A stretch of DNA of 46,582 bases from CAZSSM01 sp964609385 (GCA_964609385.1 CAZSSM010000055.1:1-46582); one strand, 5' to 3'. Counted from the first letter of the stretch, positions 7,927 through 16,355 are shown. The notes: generated by a model not told the origin, from the letters alone. Numbers and translations are program-made.

Positions 7927-10403
7927 ACGCGCCCAGCGATCCCACACGGCACTTGCTCGTCAAGACGATCTTCCTGCGCGCCATCGACATGACCGAGTCT
8001 GATCGTCGCGACTTCCTCCAGCATAGCTGCGGTCAAGACGATCAGCTCCGAAACGAGGTAGAAAGTCTGCTCCAGCATCACCACGAGCAGACGATCGTCG
8101 GGTCGCTGGCACTGACCGTGCCCGACTCGGCCATGAGTGCCCAAGGCCTTCAGGCAAACGGTCCCGTCTCCTCAGCGGGTTCAGCTTCCCCGAAGGTCTT
8201 CGATCCCAACCAGCACGAGTCTCCGGCCGGATCGATGAGTACCGGTTGGTTGTCGATCCAGCTCTTCGGCGACCCGGCACGTCGCCATCTGATCTGGGGC
8301 CTGGCGGTCCTGATCTTGGCCGGCTCCGGACTCTTCACCCACGTTTTCCTGAAATCGACCCTCCAAGAGGTCTACAGGGAGCATATGGAGACCTTGCTCG
8401 AGGCCGACGTGATGGCCTTGAGCATCTGGATCACCGATCATCAGGAATTCGTCGACACCTGGGCCGCCCAGCCCGAGACGATCGCGCTGGTCCGTCAATT
8501 GGTCGCAACCTCCGACGAGATGTCCACCGACGAACTGCCCATGCTCTGGGGACAATCACCGCTCCGCGAGTTGGTCGCGTCCTTCCAGCCGCTCCAGGAG
8601 AAGGACGATTGGGTCGATATGGCGGTCATCGATCTGCGTCGACGGGTCATCGGGGCCGAATCGCCCGAGACGCTCGGCCTGGAGCTGAACCGACGGGGCC
8701 AGAGTCAGATCGCCGACCTGCTGATCCGCGGTGTTCCCACCGTCGCGCCTCCGGCGGCGGCAGGCACATGGACCTATCGCGAAGGTAAGTCGGCTCCGGA
8801 GGCCGATCCAGGACCGGTCATGTGGTTCGGCTCGGCCATCCGCGATGAGCAAGGGCGGATCATCGCAGGGATCGGCCTGTCGATGCCCGCTCGCGATGGG
8901 GGACTCTTCTCCGACATCCTCCAATTGGGACAAATGGGTGAGTCCGGCGAGACCTATGCCTTCGACGAGAATGGAATACTCCTGTCCCACAGTCGATTCA
9001 CCGACGACCTGCGTGAACTCGATCTGCTGACCGACACCTCGGGGGCGGAGAACGAGATGCTCCATGTCGTTCTCCGCGACCCGGGCGGAGACATGACCCG
9101 TGGTTTCGTCCCCGAAGCATCTCGGTCGATGATGCCACTGACCTACGCGGTCTCCCAGGCCATCATGCGGAGCCGGGAAGTTCTAGAGGAGACAGAAGCA
9201 CCGCTCGATGAGACGACTTCCCAAAAACCATCGTCCTTCCAGATCCAATCGCGAGTCGATCCGCCCTACCGCGACTATCGAGGTGTCCCGGTGATCGGGG
9301 CCTGGACCTGGATCGGATCATTCGACTTCGGTGTCGTCACCGAGGTCAATGCCGAGGAGGCTTACAGGCCGGTCAAGGTAGTCACCTGGACGTTCCTTGT
9401 ATTGTTCCTGCTGCTGAGCGGCTCACTGGTCGTCAACTTCATCTCCAGCTATGCGGTGGTCCGGCTCAGACGACGCGCTGACGAGGCTCGGATCCTAGGT
9501 CAGTACCGCTTGAAGGCAAAGATCGGTGAGGGGGGCATGGGCCAGGTCTACGAGGCCCGGCACGAGATGCTCAAGCGGCCCACGGCCATCAAGTTGATCC
9601 ATCCCAATCGGGTCGACGCCGAAGCGCTGGAGCGGTTCGCCCGCGAGGTCCGCTTGACCAGCAAGTTGACCCACCCCAACACGATCGAGATCTACGACTT
9701 CGGCCGCGCCGACGATGGCACGCTCTACTTCGCCATGGAGTACGTCGACGGCTTGACTCTCTCTCAGTTGGTCGACTTAATCGGACCGGTGCCTCCCGAA
9801 CGGGTCGTGACGATCCTCAAGCAAGTGGCCGGTTCGCTCTGCGAGGCGCACGATCTCGACCTGATCCATCGCGACATCAAGCCGCACAACGTGATGCTCT
9901 GCCGGCGAGGCGGGCAGGATGACGTGGTCAAGGTGCTCGACTTCGGCCTGATCAAGCATCTCAACTCCAACGACTCGCAACCGCTGACCCAGATCTCCCG
10001 AATCAGCGGTACGCCGATGTATATGGCTCCCGAACGGTTCACCGATCCGCTCAACATCACGCCGAGCTGCGATATCTATGCTCTCGGAGCTTTAGCCTAT
10101 TATCTCATCGCCGGCCGACAGATCTTCCCAACCGATCCGCGCCGCGATCTTTACTACGATATCCTCCACACGATTCCGGTCCCTCCCTCGGAGGTCTTGG
10201 ACAAACCGGTTTCGCCCTCCCTCGAATCCCTTGTCCTCGAGTGCCTGGCCAAGAATCCCCTCCAGCGTCCCGCCTCCATGTGGGTCGTGCTCGATCGCCT
10301 TGAGGCCGTCTTCGACATCCCGACCTGGGATCGACTCGCGGCCAGTCGATGGTGGTCGGCCTATCGACGCAACATCGGCACGTTCCTGACCGAAGTCATT
10401 TGA
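7923..10403 (+). CDS. Transmembrane Ser/Thr protein kinase with extracytoplasmic Cache-like sensor
   Basis: An 826-aa kinase whose GTG start at 7923 overlaps the sigma-factor stop (GTGA). Residues 1-60 form the short helical segment common to planctomycete sigma-linked kinases (TESDRRDFLQ, LRNEVESLL). A transmembrane helix spans about 122-143, and a large extracytoplasmic region (about 145-483) carries the Cache signature GESGETYAFDENGILLSHSR near 339-358. A second helix lies at about 486-510 and a Hanks-type kinase at about 527-795. Kinase motifs are intact: GEGGMGQVYEA, K557, HRDIKPHN with D651, DFG with D673, and GTPMYMAPE. The kinase is C-terminal, after the sensor, which is the layout of a histidine kinase or chemoreceptor rather than of PknB. 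It likely senses a small molecule or stress outside the membrane and signals to the adjacent ECF sigma factor; that link is inferred. Confidence 0.92.
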   Translation: MNAPSDPTRHLLVKTIFLRAIDMTESDRRDFLQHSCGQDDQLRNEVESLLQHHHEQTIVGSLALTVPDSAMSAQGLQANGPVSSAGSASPKVFDPNQHESPAGSMSTGWLSIQLFGDPARRHLIWGLAVLILAGSGLFTHVFLKSTLQEVYREHMETLLEADVMALSIWITDHQEFVDTWAAQPETIALVRQLVATSDEMSTDELPMLWGQSPLRELVASFQPLQEKDDWVDMAVIDLRRRVIGAESPETLGLELNRRGQSQIADLLIRGVPTVAPPAAAGTWTYREGKSAPEADPGPVMWFGSAIRDEQGRIIAGIGLSMPARDGGLFSDILQLGQMGESGETYAFDENGILLSHSRFTDDLRELDLLTDTSGAENEMLHVVLRDPGGDMTRGFVPEASRSMMPLTYAVSQAIMRSREVLEETEAPLDETTSQKPSSFQIQSRVDPPYRDYRGVPVIGAWTWIGSFDFGVVTEVNAEEAYRPVKVVTWTFLVLFLLLSGSLVVNFISSYAVVRLRRRADEARILGQYRLKAKIGEGGMGQVYEARHEMLKRPTAIKLIHPNRVDAEALERFAREVRLTSKLTHPNTIEIYDFGRADDGTLYFAMEYVDGLTLSQLVDLIGPVPPERVVTILKQVAGSLCEAHDLDLIHRDIKPHNVMLCRRGGQDDVVKVLDFGLIKHLNSNDSQPLTQISRISGTPMYMAPERFTDPLNITPSCDIYALGALAYYLIAGRQIFPTDPRRDLYYDILHTIPVPPSEVLDKPVSPSLESLVLECLAKNPLQRPASMWVVLDRLEAVFDIPTWDRLAASRWWSAYRRNIGTFLTEVI

Positions 10404-10465
10404 TCTCGATCGACCCCGCCCTCATCGATTGCCCCTCACGCATCGTCCGTGACCGCCCGCGCAGC

Positions 10466-10500
10466 CCCAGAACGAGGTCTAAGACCTTGCTGGGTCTTCC
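10466..10500 (+). terminator. Hairpin downstream of the sigma/kinase operon
   Basis: CCCAG (10466-10470) pairs with CTGGG (10490-10494), and inside it AGGTCT (10475-10480) pairs with AGACCT (10482-10487), followed by TCTT. It lies about 60 bases beyond the kinase stop. There is no long T run, so this is a weak terminator candidate. An alternative fold pairs AAGACC (10481-10486) with GGTCTT (10493-10498). Confidence 0.35.
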
Positions 10501-10784
10501 GAGATCTTCTGCGGTGATCACCGAGCCCCGTCGCGTCTCTAAATGACGAACGACGAAGGGTCACTAAGTCATCGGCATCGTGCTCGCACGACGCGGAGCA
10601 ACGTCGATGGCGGCAGTCGCATCGCCTCTTTCGGCGTCTCCATCGTCCTCCTATGAGGCTGACCTTAGTCAAGTGTGGGTTGGATCGCATCATCCGATCG
10701 ATCGGCTCCGAACACTACTGCGCCTCATGCGGACCAGACACACATCCCCTCTCAATTTCTGAGATCCGAGAAAGGTCCTGTCCC
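10501..10784. other. Intergenic region upstream of the 63-aa gene
   Basis: No coding frame with a convincing start is seen. The last part holds the Shine-Dalgarno AAAGG at 10771-10775. A frame extending the 63-aa protein upstream to 10653 lacks a ribosome binding site and was not used. Confidence 0.4.
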
Positions 10785-10976
10785 ATGACGACCACCGGCC
10801 CAACGCTCACGATCGCTTCGGACACCTCCGAGACATCCGAATTGATCCGGACAACCACCGCTTCAGTCGCACCGCGAGGCGACGAACCGATCCGCCTAGT
10901 CCCAGAAGCCGGATTCAGCCGGACCAACCGTCGCGTCGAGATCCCGGCCTCCGAGACCTTCATCCTCGAACAGTGA
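10785..10976 (+). CDS. Small Thr/Ser-rich hypothetical protein (63 aa)
   Basis: A 63-aa frame starting MTTTGPTLTI at 10785, with AAAGG 9 bases upstream. The first 30 residues are rich in Thr and Ser; the rest contains a PRGDEPIRLVPEAG segment and ends in ILEQ. There is no signal peptide, membrane segment or Cys. I do not recognise the family. It sits alone between the kinase operon and a structured intergenic stretch. The good ribosome binding site and balanced composition argue for a real small protein, but without homologues this is moderate at best. A ribosomally made peptide precursor is possible, but no modifying enzyme lies nearby. Confidence 0.45.
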   Translation: MTTTGPTLTIASDTSETSELIRTTTASVAPRGDEPIRLVPEAGFSRTNRRVEIPASETFILEQ

Positions 10977-10984
10977 TCATCGTA

Positions 10985-11064
10985 GATCCTCCAGCGACCA
11001 TTGAGGATCCGTGATCGAAACATCTGGCAATGATCGCGAACGGTTCATTCGTGCGACGATCACG
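10985..11064 (+). repeat. Two tandem hairpins after the 63-aa gene
   Basis: Hairpin one: GATCCTC (10985-10991) with GAGGATC (11003-11009). Hairpin two starts at the next base: CGTGATCG (11010-11017) with CGATCACG (11057-11064), and inside it TCGC (11034-11037) with GCGA (11053-11056), then GAA with TTC around a short loop. There is no T run, so this is not a standard terminator. It could be a 3' UTR structure or part of a larger structured RNA with the element at 11193-11286. Confidence 0.4.
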
Positions 11065-11192
11065 ATTGGATCGGAACACGGCTCGGCGTCCTGAACGCGT
11101 TGGAATACGGATCGTGGAGTCGATCTTGCCGCGTTGGGGGACGTCGAAGACAAGGAACACGCCCGCACCGATCGGTGAGGGCGCCCGGGCGT

Positions 11193-11286
11193 GGTGTCGA
11201 CCCTTGGGGTCACACTCGGGCCGGTTGAACGCTTGGGGAGGGTGCGTTCATTCACCGGTCCTCGTGTCGGCTCTGGGGTCGACACC
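11193..11286. repeat. Long structured inverted repeat, possible ncRNA or 3' UTR element
   Basis: A 94-base imperfect hairpin. The outer arms GGTGTCGACCC (11193-11203) and GGGTCGACACC (11276-11286) are perfect over 11 bp. After an 8x8 internal loop, ACAC (11212-11215) pairs with GTGT (11264-11267), GGG with TCC, CCGGT (11221-11225) with ACCGG (11254-11258), and TGAACGC (11226-11232) with GCGTTCA (11244-11250) around an 11-base G-rich loop. It lies between converging genes, 28 bases past the SPFH stop. Neither strand has a T run after it. I do not recognise it as a known RNA family. Structured non-coding RNA, a 3' end stabiliser or a protein-binding DNA element are all possible. Confidence 0.55.
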
Positions 11287-11314
11287 GCGTACACATCGAT
11301 GGACGCTGACCGGA

Positions 11315-12277
11315 TCATCCGGTAGTCAACTCGCTGGAGGAGTCGGATCCGACCCCTCGGCCATTGCGCTGTTCGACCGCCAGTTGACCGGTCATGATCG
11401 CCTCGCGGAGCTGGCTGGAGAGGTCGGTCAGGTGTCCCGGCGAGTGGGGGATCAGGATCGTGCTGGACTCCGAGGTCGCCCCGATCTCCTTGAGCGTGTC
11501 GAAGTATTGGGTCATCAGGACGAGGTTCATCACGTCGGTGGCGGAGGTCCCGGGCACGCTCCGTTGGAAATCGTCCACGCTCTCGCGAAGCCCTTCGATA
11601 ATCGCCTTACGCTGATCGGCAATACCTTGACCTTGGAGGGCCTTGCTTTGCGCCTCTGCTTCGGCGGCCTTGACCTTGAGGATCCGCTCGGCCTCACCCT
11701 TCTCAGTGGCCGCAACCCGCATCCGCTGCGCGGCGTTGATCTCGTTCATCGCCGACTTGACCTTAGAGTCCGGATCGATGTCGGTGACCAACGTCTTGAG
11801 GATCCCGTACCCGAAGTCGTCCATCACCTGGGTCAGGTCGGTCTTCACGGCGATGGCGATGTCATCCTTGCGCTCGAAGACGTCGTCCAGATCGATCGTC
11901 GGCACCTGCGCCCGGACCGTGTCGAAGACGAACGCGGTGATCTGTTGGTGCGGGTCGACGAGCCGATAGAACGCGTCGTAGACTTTGTCGGTCAACACGT
12001 AGTACTGCACGCTGACCAGGACTCGCACGAAAACGTTATCGTGGGTCTTGGTCTCGACATCGACGTCCAGTTGACGAACACGCATATTGACCCGGCCAGC
12101 GATCGTTTCAATGATCGGCCACTTGAAGTTCAGCCCCGGCGCGGCGATCCGCTGGAACCGTCCGAGTCGCTGGATCACGACACAGGTCTGCTGCTCGACG
12201 GTGAAAATGCCTAGGATCGTGATGATCAAGGCCCCCACGACCAGGATGATGAGCAGCGCGCCGATCAAGATCTCCAT
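11315..12277 (-). CDS. SPFH/band-7 domain membrane protein (stomatin/slipin-like)
   Basis: A 320-aa membrane-anchored SPFH protein. One N-terminal hydrophobic segment (about residues 2-24) is followed directly by the band-7 domain, with the VEQQTCVVIQRLGRFQRIAAPGLNF start typical of stomatin/paraslipin proteins and QYYVLTDKVYDAFYRLVDP in the core. After it comes a long charged helix (about 190-235, rich in Ala, Glu, Arg) that drives oligomerisation. The family forms ring-like membrane microdomain scaffolds. The start at 12277 is supported by GAGGGAG just upstream; the longer frame adds 14 residues. No NfeD gene, the usual operon partner, is next to it. It lies 123 bases downstream of fhcD on the same strand, so read-through from the fhc genes is possible. 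Confidence 0.87.
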   Translation of the reverse strand: MEILIGALLIILVVGALIITILGIFTVEQQTCVVIQRLGRFQRIAAPGLNFKWPIIETIAGRVNMRVRQLDVDVETKTHDNVFVRVLVSVQYYVLTDKVYDAFYRLVDPHQQITAFVFDTVRAQVPTIDLDDVFERKDDIAIAVKTDLTQVMDDFGYGILKTLVTDIDPDSKVKSAMNEINAAQRMRVAATEKGEAERILKVKAAEAEAQSKALQGQGIADQRKAIIEGLRESVDDFQRSVPGTSATDVMNLVLMTQYFDTLKEIGATSESSTILIPHSPGHLTDLSSQLREAIMTGQLAVEQRNGRGVGSDSSSELTTG

Positions 12278-12400
12278 GGCTCCCTCGCTTTCGTAATCGT
12301 TGGCGATCGAGTGGGCCACGACGCGAAGTTGCGTCGGACTCGAGCAGCTATTCGCCGCCTCGTCGAGGAGTATTGATCGAAATCGCCGGACGAGTCCGAT

Positions 12401-13348
12401 TCAGGGCGTCAGGATCTCGCGGAGCGCCAGGTGGTGGGGGCCGAGTTGCCCCCCATAGTTGCCCGCGGTGATCTGAAGCAGACCGGCCTGGGCACCAGCG
12501 TCGAGCCCGACGGCCATCGCGCGATGGACGGCCGATTCGCTCAGGCCATCGATGACGATCTCATAGCATGCATTGGCCACCTCGGGCAGCGCCGAAGGGA
12601 CCAGGCCTCGGAGCGTCGGGGCGTAGGCCGTGTTGGTGCTGGCGATGAGGTTCTTGTACTTGCTGCCGACCTTGGATCCGGACCGCGCGATGCCTCCAGG
12701 GAATGGCATGATGACGTCGGGACAGGCGCGGATTGCCTCGACGGCCGACTCGGTCGCCGACAAGGTGGCCCCAACCTCCGATCCGATGAAGATCAGGTTC
12801 CCGCCGGCCACACCCGTGACGGTCCCGAACCGGTCCTCGCAGGTGAACTCGCCGTCCATGACCGGCACGCGCCAATAGCGTCGATCGCCGAAGCGTTTGC
12901 TGATCTGCCAGCCATCACCGAAGTATCGGAGTTGGCCGCCGATCGTCAGCATCGCTGGTGCGTTGTCGTCGCCGGTCTTCGGCTCGATCTCCAAGCCGTT
13001 GTAGCATGCGGTGGTCGGGCAAGTCATGACGCATTGGCCGACCCGACGGACGAGCGCCTGCTCCAGCGCCTCGCGCGAGAAGGCGAAGGCCAACACGCTG
13101 GCACCGGGTCGGCCATCGGGCGTCTCGTCGGGGGGCAGCATTCGTTCCAGACCGGCCTCGGCGTCGCAAGCGATGACGCTCGTGGCGTAGCCCGACATCG
13201 TCCGCGCTGCCGTCTCGGCCCAGCCGGGCGTCGAAGCGGTGATGATCAGGCGTGTGCCGGTCATCGGAAACGCCTCGGCGAACGTGTCGACGACCGGGAT
13301 CCCACGGATCGCCAGGTCCGAATCAGGTTTCGCGTCTCGACCCGCCAT
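12401..13348 (-). CDS. fhcD: Formylmethanofuran--tetrahydromethanopterin N-formyltransferase
   Basis: A 315-aa Ftr/FhcD protein that moves the formyl group between tetrahydromethanopterin and the methanofuran analogue. In bacteria it forms the formyltransferase/hydrolase complex with FhcABC, the last step of formaldehyde oxidation to formate. Recognisable family blocks are FAEAFPMTGTRLIITA at the N-terminus, MTCPTTACYNGLE, and the C-terminal YAPTLRGLVPSALPEVANACYE segment. The length fits the family. The start at 13348 follows the fhcA stop by two bases (TGA-gt-ATG) with a G-rich Shine-Dalgarno. The operon order is fhcB-fhcA-fhcD, and fhcC does not follow. Confidence 0.93.
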   Translation of the reverse strand: MAGRDAKPDSDLAIRGIPVVDTFAEAFPMTGTRLIITASTPGWAETAARTMSGYATSVIACDAEAGLERMLPPDETPDGRPGASVLAFAFSREALEQALVRRVGQCVMTCPTTACYNGLEIEPKTGDDNAPAMLTIGGQLRYFGDGWQISKRFGDRRYWRVPVMDGEFTCEDRFGTVTGVAGGNLIFIGSEVGATLSATESAVEAIRACPDVIMPFPGGIARSGSKVGSKYKNLIASTNTAYAPTLRGLVPSALPEVANACYEIVIDGLSESAVHRAMAVGLDAGAQAGLLQITAGNYGGQLGPHHLALREILTP

Positions 13349-13350
13349 AC

Positions 13351-15051
13351 TCACGCCCCCGTCCGCGCGTCGGGATTCCCCGGGCGTTCCCCCGCGACTC
13401 GGCAAGGCACGAGGCGCGCATCGGCGATCTCCTCGTCGCGAAGGACCAGGTTGGCCGCCCGGACCGATGCTTGCTCGTCGAACCATCGACGGATCGCCGG
13501 ATCGGCATCGCGGTCGTAGTCGGGACGGACTAGGGCAGTCCGACCGTCCGGGGCATTGCGGAGTTCGCCGTCCTCGACGACAAGTTCTCCGCCGACCAGC
13601 ACATACTTGGGGAGCCGGAACATCGATTCGCGATCAGGATCATCCCGGTAGATCGTGAGATCGGCGTCGGCGCCCGGCCCGAGGTGCCCTTTGTGGTCCA
13701 GGCCGAGGATCCGCGACGGCGCGGCGCGGGTGATCGTGGCGATCTCGCCGAGACCATACTCGCGGTCCAGGTCGGCCAGCACGGTCCGACGGCGGACCGC
13801 CTCAGGAAGCTGATCGAGGCTCTCCCGACGGAGTTGCCGGTCCATCAACAGGGCGATCGCGCGGGGATAGTTGACGAACGTCGCGCCGTTGGGATGATCG
13901 GTCGTCAGGGCGATCCGCCACGGATCTTCGACCAGCAACGACCACTCCAGGCCGATCGCCCATTGGACCCCATGGACAACGTTCCTCGGTTCGTAGGTGA
14001 TCGGCAAGACGCCACAGCCGGTCGACAACTCGCTGTCGTGGCTGATCCAGGTCCGGCCCGTGACCCGATGCAGGAACGCGCCCAGGCCGCCGTCGGCGGT
14101 CATCGCCATTGTGTTGCCGAAGAGGACCTGGCCGACGTCCAAGGTCAGCTCGGGCCGCGATGCGAACCGCTCGGCCAGCCTCGGCACGTCGGAACACAAC
14201 CCGCCCCCAACCGACTTCGCGCCGTGCAACATCCCGTAGCTGTGAAACTGGACGTGTGCCAGGTGCGCCCGCCGTCCGTCCAAGGCGTCCATCGTCGCCA
14301 ACAGGTGTGCGCCGTTGCCCGGTTTGCCGAGATGGATCGTATGGATATGAACCGCATGGGGCGCACGCAACGCGTTCAAGGTGTCGGCCAGATCCACCAT
14401 CACCTGACGGGGCGTGACCTCGAAGTGGCCGATCGTCGTGTCGAGGTCATCCAGGTCGCCGAGCCCCTGCTTCCAGTGTTCGATCCCACCCGGGTTGACG
14501 ACCTTGATCCCGAACCCGCCGGTGGCCGCCAGCAGCCAACCGACGTAGTCGCGAAGCAGGGAAGACTCGCCGGACCGGATCCGGTCCAGGACGAAGTGGT
14601 CGTTGCCAGCAAGGGTGAGCATGGCCCGTTCGAGGATCGGCAGGGCGGCGAACTCTCGGTGCGCCTGGCGGGCGCCTAACGGTGGGATCGCCGCATCGAT
14701 GGCCGTCGTGTAACCCAGGCCGGCGTAGAGGTAGGAGGTGGCGAAAGTGCTCGGCACGCTCCCGGTCGTCCCTGAGCGGAGGCATTCCGACCGGTCGATC
14801 GGCTCGGCCTTGAGATCGGGCCGAAGGAGCCGACCGGCATTGACCTTCGGCCCGACCAAATGACTGTGCATGTCGACCCCGCCGGGCATCACGACCAGAC
14901 CCCGCGCGTCGATCGTCCGGTCAGCGCGGACCTCAGGTTCGTCGGGTTTCTCGACGATCCGGCCGTCGCGGATCCAGAGGTCGGCCACGACCCCGTCCAG
15001 GCCGTTGACCGGATCGTAGATCCGTCCCCCCGCGATCTTGAGCACACTCAT
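13351..15051 (-). CDS. fhcA: Formylmethanofuran dehydrogenase subunit A homologue, FhcA
   Basis: A 566-aa amidohydrolase-family protein, the hydrolytic subunit that releases formate from formylmethanofuran. It shows the binuclear-metal pattern: H62 and H64 in DMHSHLVG, K183 in GFGIKVVNPGG (the expected carboxylated lysine), H235/H237/H240 in AVHIHTIHLG, H266/H270, and D385 in ALTTDHPNG. Other FwdA-type segments are WISHDSELSTGCG and GVQWAIGLEW. Its ATG overlaps the fhcB stop (ATGA), which indicates translational coupling. The C-terminal tail is arginine- and aspartate-rich and runs into the fhcD start. The call is firm; the exact metal set is inferred from the family. Confidence 0.95.
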   Translation of the reverse strand: MSVLKIAGGRIYDPVNGLDGVVADLWIRDGRIVEKPDEPEVRADRTIDARGLVVMPGGVDMHSHLVGPKVNAGRLLRPDLKAEPIDRSECLRSGTTGSVPSTFATSYLYAGLGYTTAIDAAIPPLGARQAHREFAALPILERAMLTLAGNDHFVLDRIRSGESSLLRDYVGWLLAATGGFGIKVVNPGGIEHWKQGLGDLDDLDTTIGHFEVTPRQVMVDLADTLNALRAPHAVHIHTIHLGKPGNGAHLLATMDALDGRRAHLAHVQFHSYGMLHGAKSVGGGLCSDVPRLAERFASRPELTLDVGQVLFGNTMAMTADGGLGAFLHRVTGRTWISHDSELSTGCGVLPITYEPRNVVHGVQWAIGLEWSLLVEDPWRIALTTDHPNGATFVNYPRAIALLMDRQLRRESLDQLPEAVRRRTVLADLDREYGLGEIATITRAAPSRILGLDHKGHLGPGADADLTIYRDDPDRESMFRLPKYVLVGGELVVEDGELRNAPDGRTALVRPDYDRDADPAIRRWFDEQASVRAANLVLRDEEIADARLVPCRVAGERPGNPDARTGA

Positions 15052-16355
15052 CGTTCGCAGATCCGTCGATGGAGGTCGGCGAAGATCTCTCGGGACGACC
15101 GTCGAGCCCTATGGACCAAGGCCCGCAGGGGCAGGGTCACGCCGTCGGATCGAACCCAGCTTCCCGATTCGTCCCAGCCCGGTGTCGTCGACTCCAAGGT
15201 GATCCGGCCCGGCCCCGCCAGTCGCTCGACACCGCGACCGATCAGGATCCAGTTCGTCTCGGGATAATCCTTCACGAGGTTCTGGAACGTCGACACGTTG
15301 GAGTCCTCGATCTCGCCGAGGCACCAGAGGACGACGTCGGCGTAGGTGTGATCGACGTCGACGGTCCCTCCACCGGCCATCGGCTCGGGGTGGCCGGATC
15401 CCAGATCGATCGGCGCGGGGAATCCGGCTTGGGCACAGAGGGTCGACTCGAGCCCCGCCGCGTTGGTCGGACCGCCCAAGTCAACCATGACGAACCGGGT
15501 CGAGGCGTTCAAATCGCGGACCAACAGGGTGATCGCCTGCAAGGCCAGCGGGTCGACCGTCGACCCCTCATAGATCCAGGCCCCATAGCGGCACACCCGC
15601 AAGCGTTCGATGAGCGGATCGAGGGTCCGATTGTCCGATCCCAGGTCGATTCCTCGGAGTCGGGCACGGAGACTCCAGAGGACGTCGAGTTCCGTCTCCG
15701 CGCCGACCTCGATGACCGAGTCGACGGCGCTCCGGGTTTGGTTCGTCTCCCGATCGTCGAGCAGGATCAGGGTCCGCCCGCGACGCCCTTCAGTAACGAA
15801 GCGCCCGGCCGGATTGATGACTTGATGCTCGAAGTGGTTGGGATGCGATGTCAACGGATCGACACGCCAGTACATCACCAGGTCGGCCCGATGGCGGATC
15901 TCGCCGCGCGTGGCGGAGACCCGGCCGTGTCGACGGAGCACATCGGTCCGGTCCCGGTCACCGGGCGGGCCATCGACGACCGCCCCAAGCCGATCGGCCA
16001 GGGCCAGCGCTTCGGCCTGAGCCTCCAGCGTCGCCTCTTCCAGACCTCGAAAGACGATGCGACCCGCACGGACGAGCGCCCCGGCGATCTGATCCAGGGC
16101 TTCCTCGTACGTGACCGAGGATCCGCCGGAGGTCATGGGGCGTTGCGTAAGGCGGTCGCGAGCCCGACCGAACCAGTCGGTCGCGAGTTGGCAACCATGG
16201 GCCTCGATCCGGTCGATCCGCCCGTCGCGGACCGCGATGGTCAGATCGTCGCAACAGCATCCGCAGGCGCGACAGACGACATCGTGGGCGACCTGGACGT
16301 TGGCATCCGGGACAAGCCCGGGTGGATCGACCGTCGTAGCGGCGCCGTCGGTCAT
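15048..16355 (-). CDS. fhcB: Formylmethanofuran dehydrogenase subunit B homologue, FhcB
   Basis: A 435-aa molybdopterin-oxidoreductase-like subunit of the bacterial formyltransferase/hydrolase complex. The N-terminal Cys-rich CRACGCCCDDL motif (C28, C31, C33-C35) corresponds to the [4Fe-4S] site of FwdB. At residues 109-113 it reads T-L-E-A-Q, where archaeal FwdB has T-C-E-A-Q with the Cys that binds Mo/W. That loss is what one expects of the bacterial enzyme, which lacks redox activity and serves assembly. The MTDGAATT start at 16355 is chosen over a frame 25 residues longer that lacks family similarity. The stop overlaps the fhcA start by four bases. It is the first gene of the fhcBAD run, with a small membrane protein just upstream. 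Confidence 0.92.
   Translation of the reverse strand: MTDGAATTVDPPGLVPDANVQVAHDVVCRACGCCCDDLTIAVRDGRIDRIEAHGCQLATDWFGRARDRLTQRPMTSGGSSVTYEEALDQIAGALVRAGRIVFRGLEEATLEAQAEALALADRLGAVVDGPPGDRDRTDVLRRHGRVSATRGEIRHRADLVMYWRVDPLTSHPNHFEHQVINPAGRFVTEGRRGRTLILLDDRETNQTRSAVDSVIEVGAETELDVLWSLRARLRGIDLGSDNRTLDPLIERLRVCRYGAWIYEGSTVDPLALQAITLLVRDLNASTRFVMVDLGGPTNAAGLESTLCAQAGFPAPIDLGSGHPEPMAGGGTVDVDHTYADVVLWCLGEIEDSNVSTFQNLVKDYPETNWILIGRGVERLAGPGRITLESTTPGWDESGSWVRSDGVTLPLRALVHRARRSSREIFADLHRRICER

Noticed and set aside
11030..12214. Plus-strand open frame of 394 codons opposite the SPFH gene
   Set aside because: It is antisense to a well-supported SPFH gene and has no family resemblance; the part at 11030-11290 runs through the structured element.
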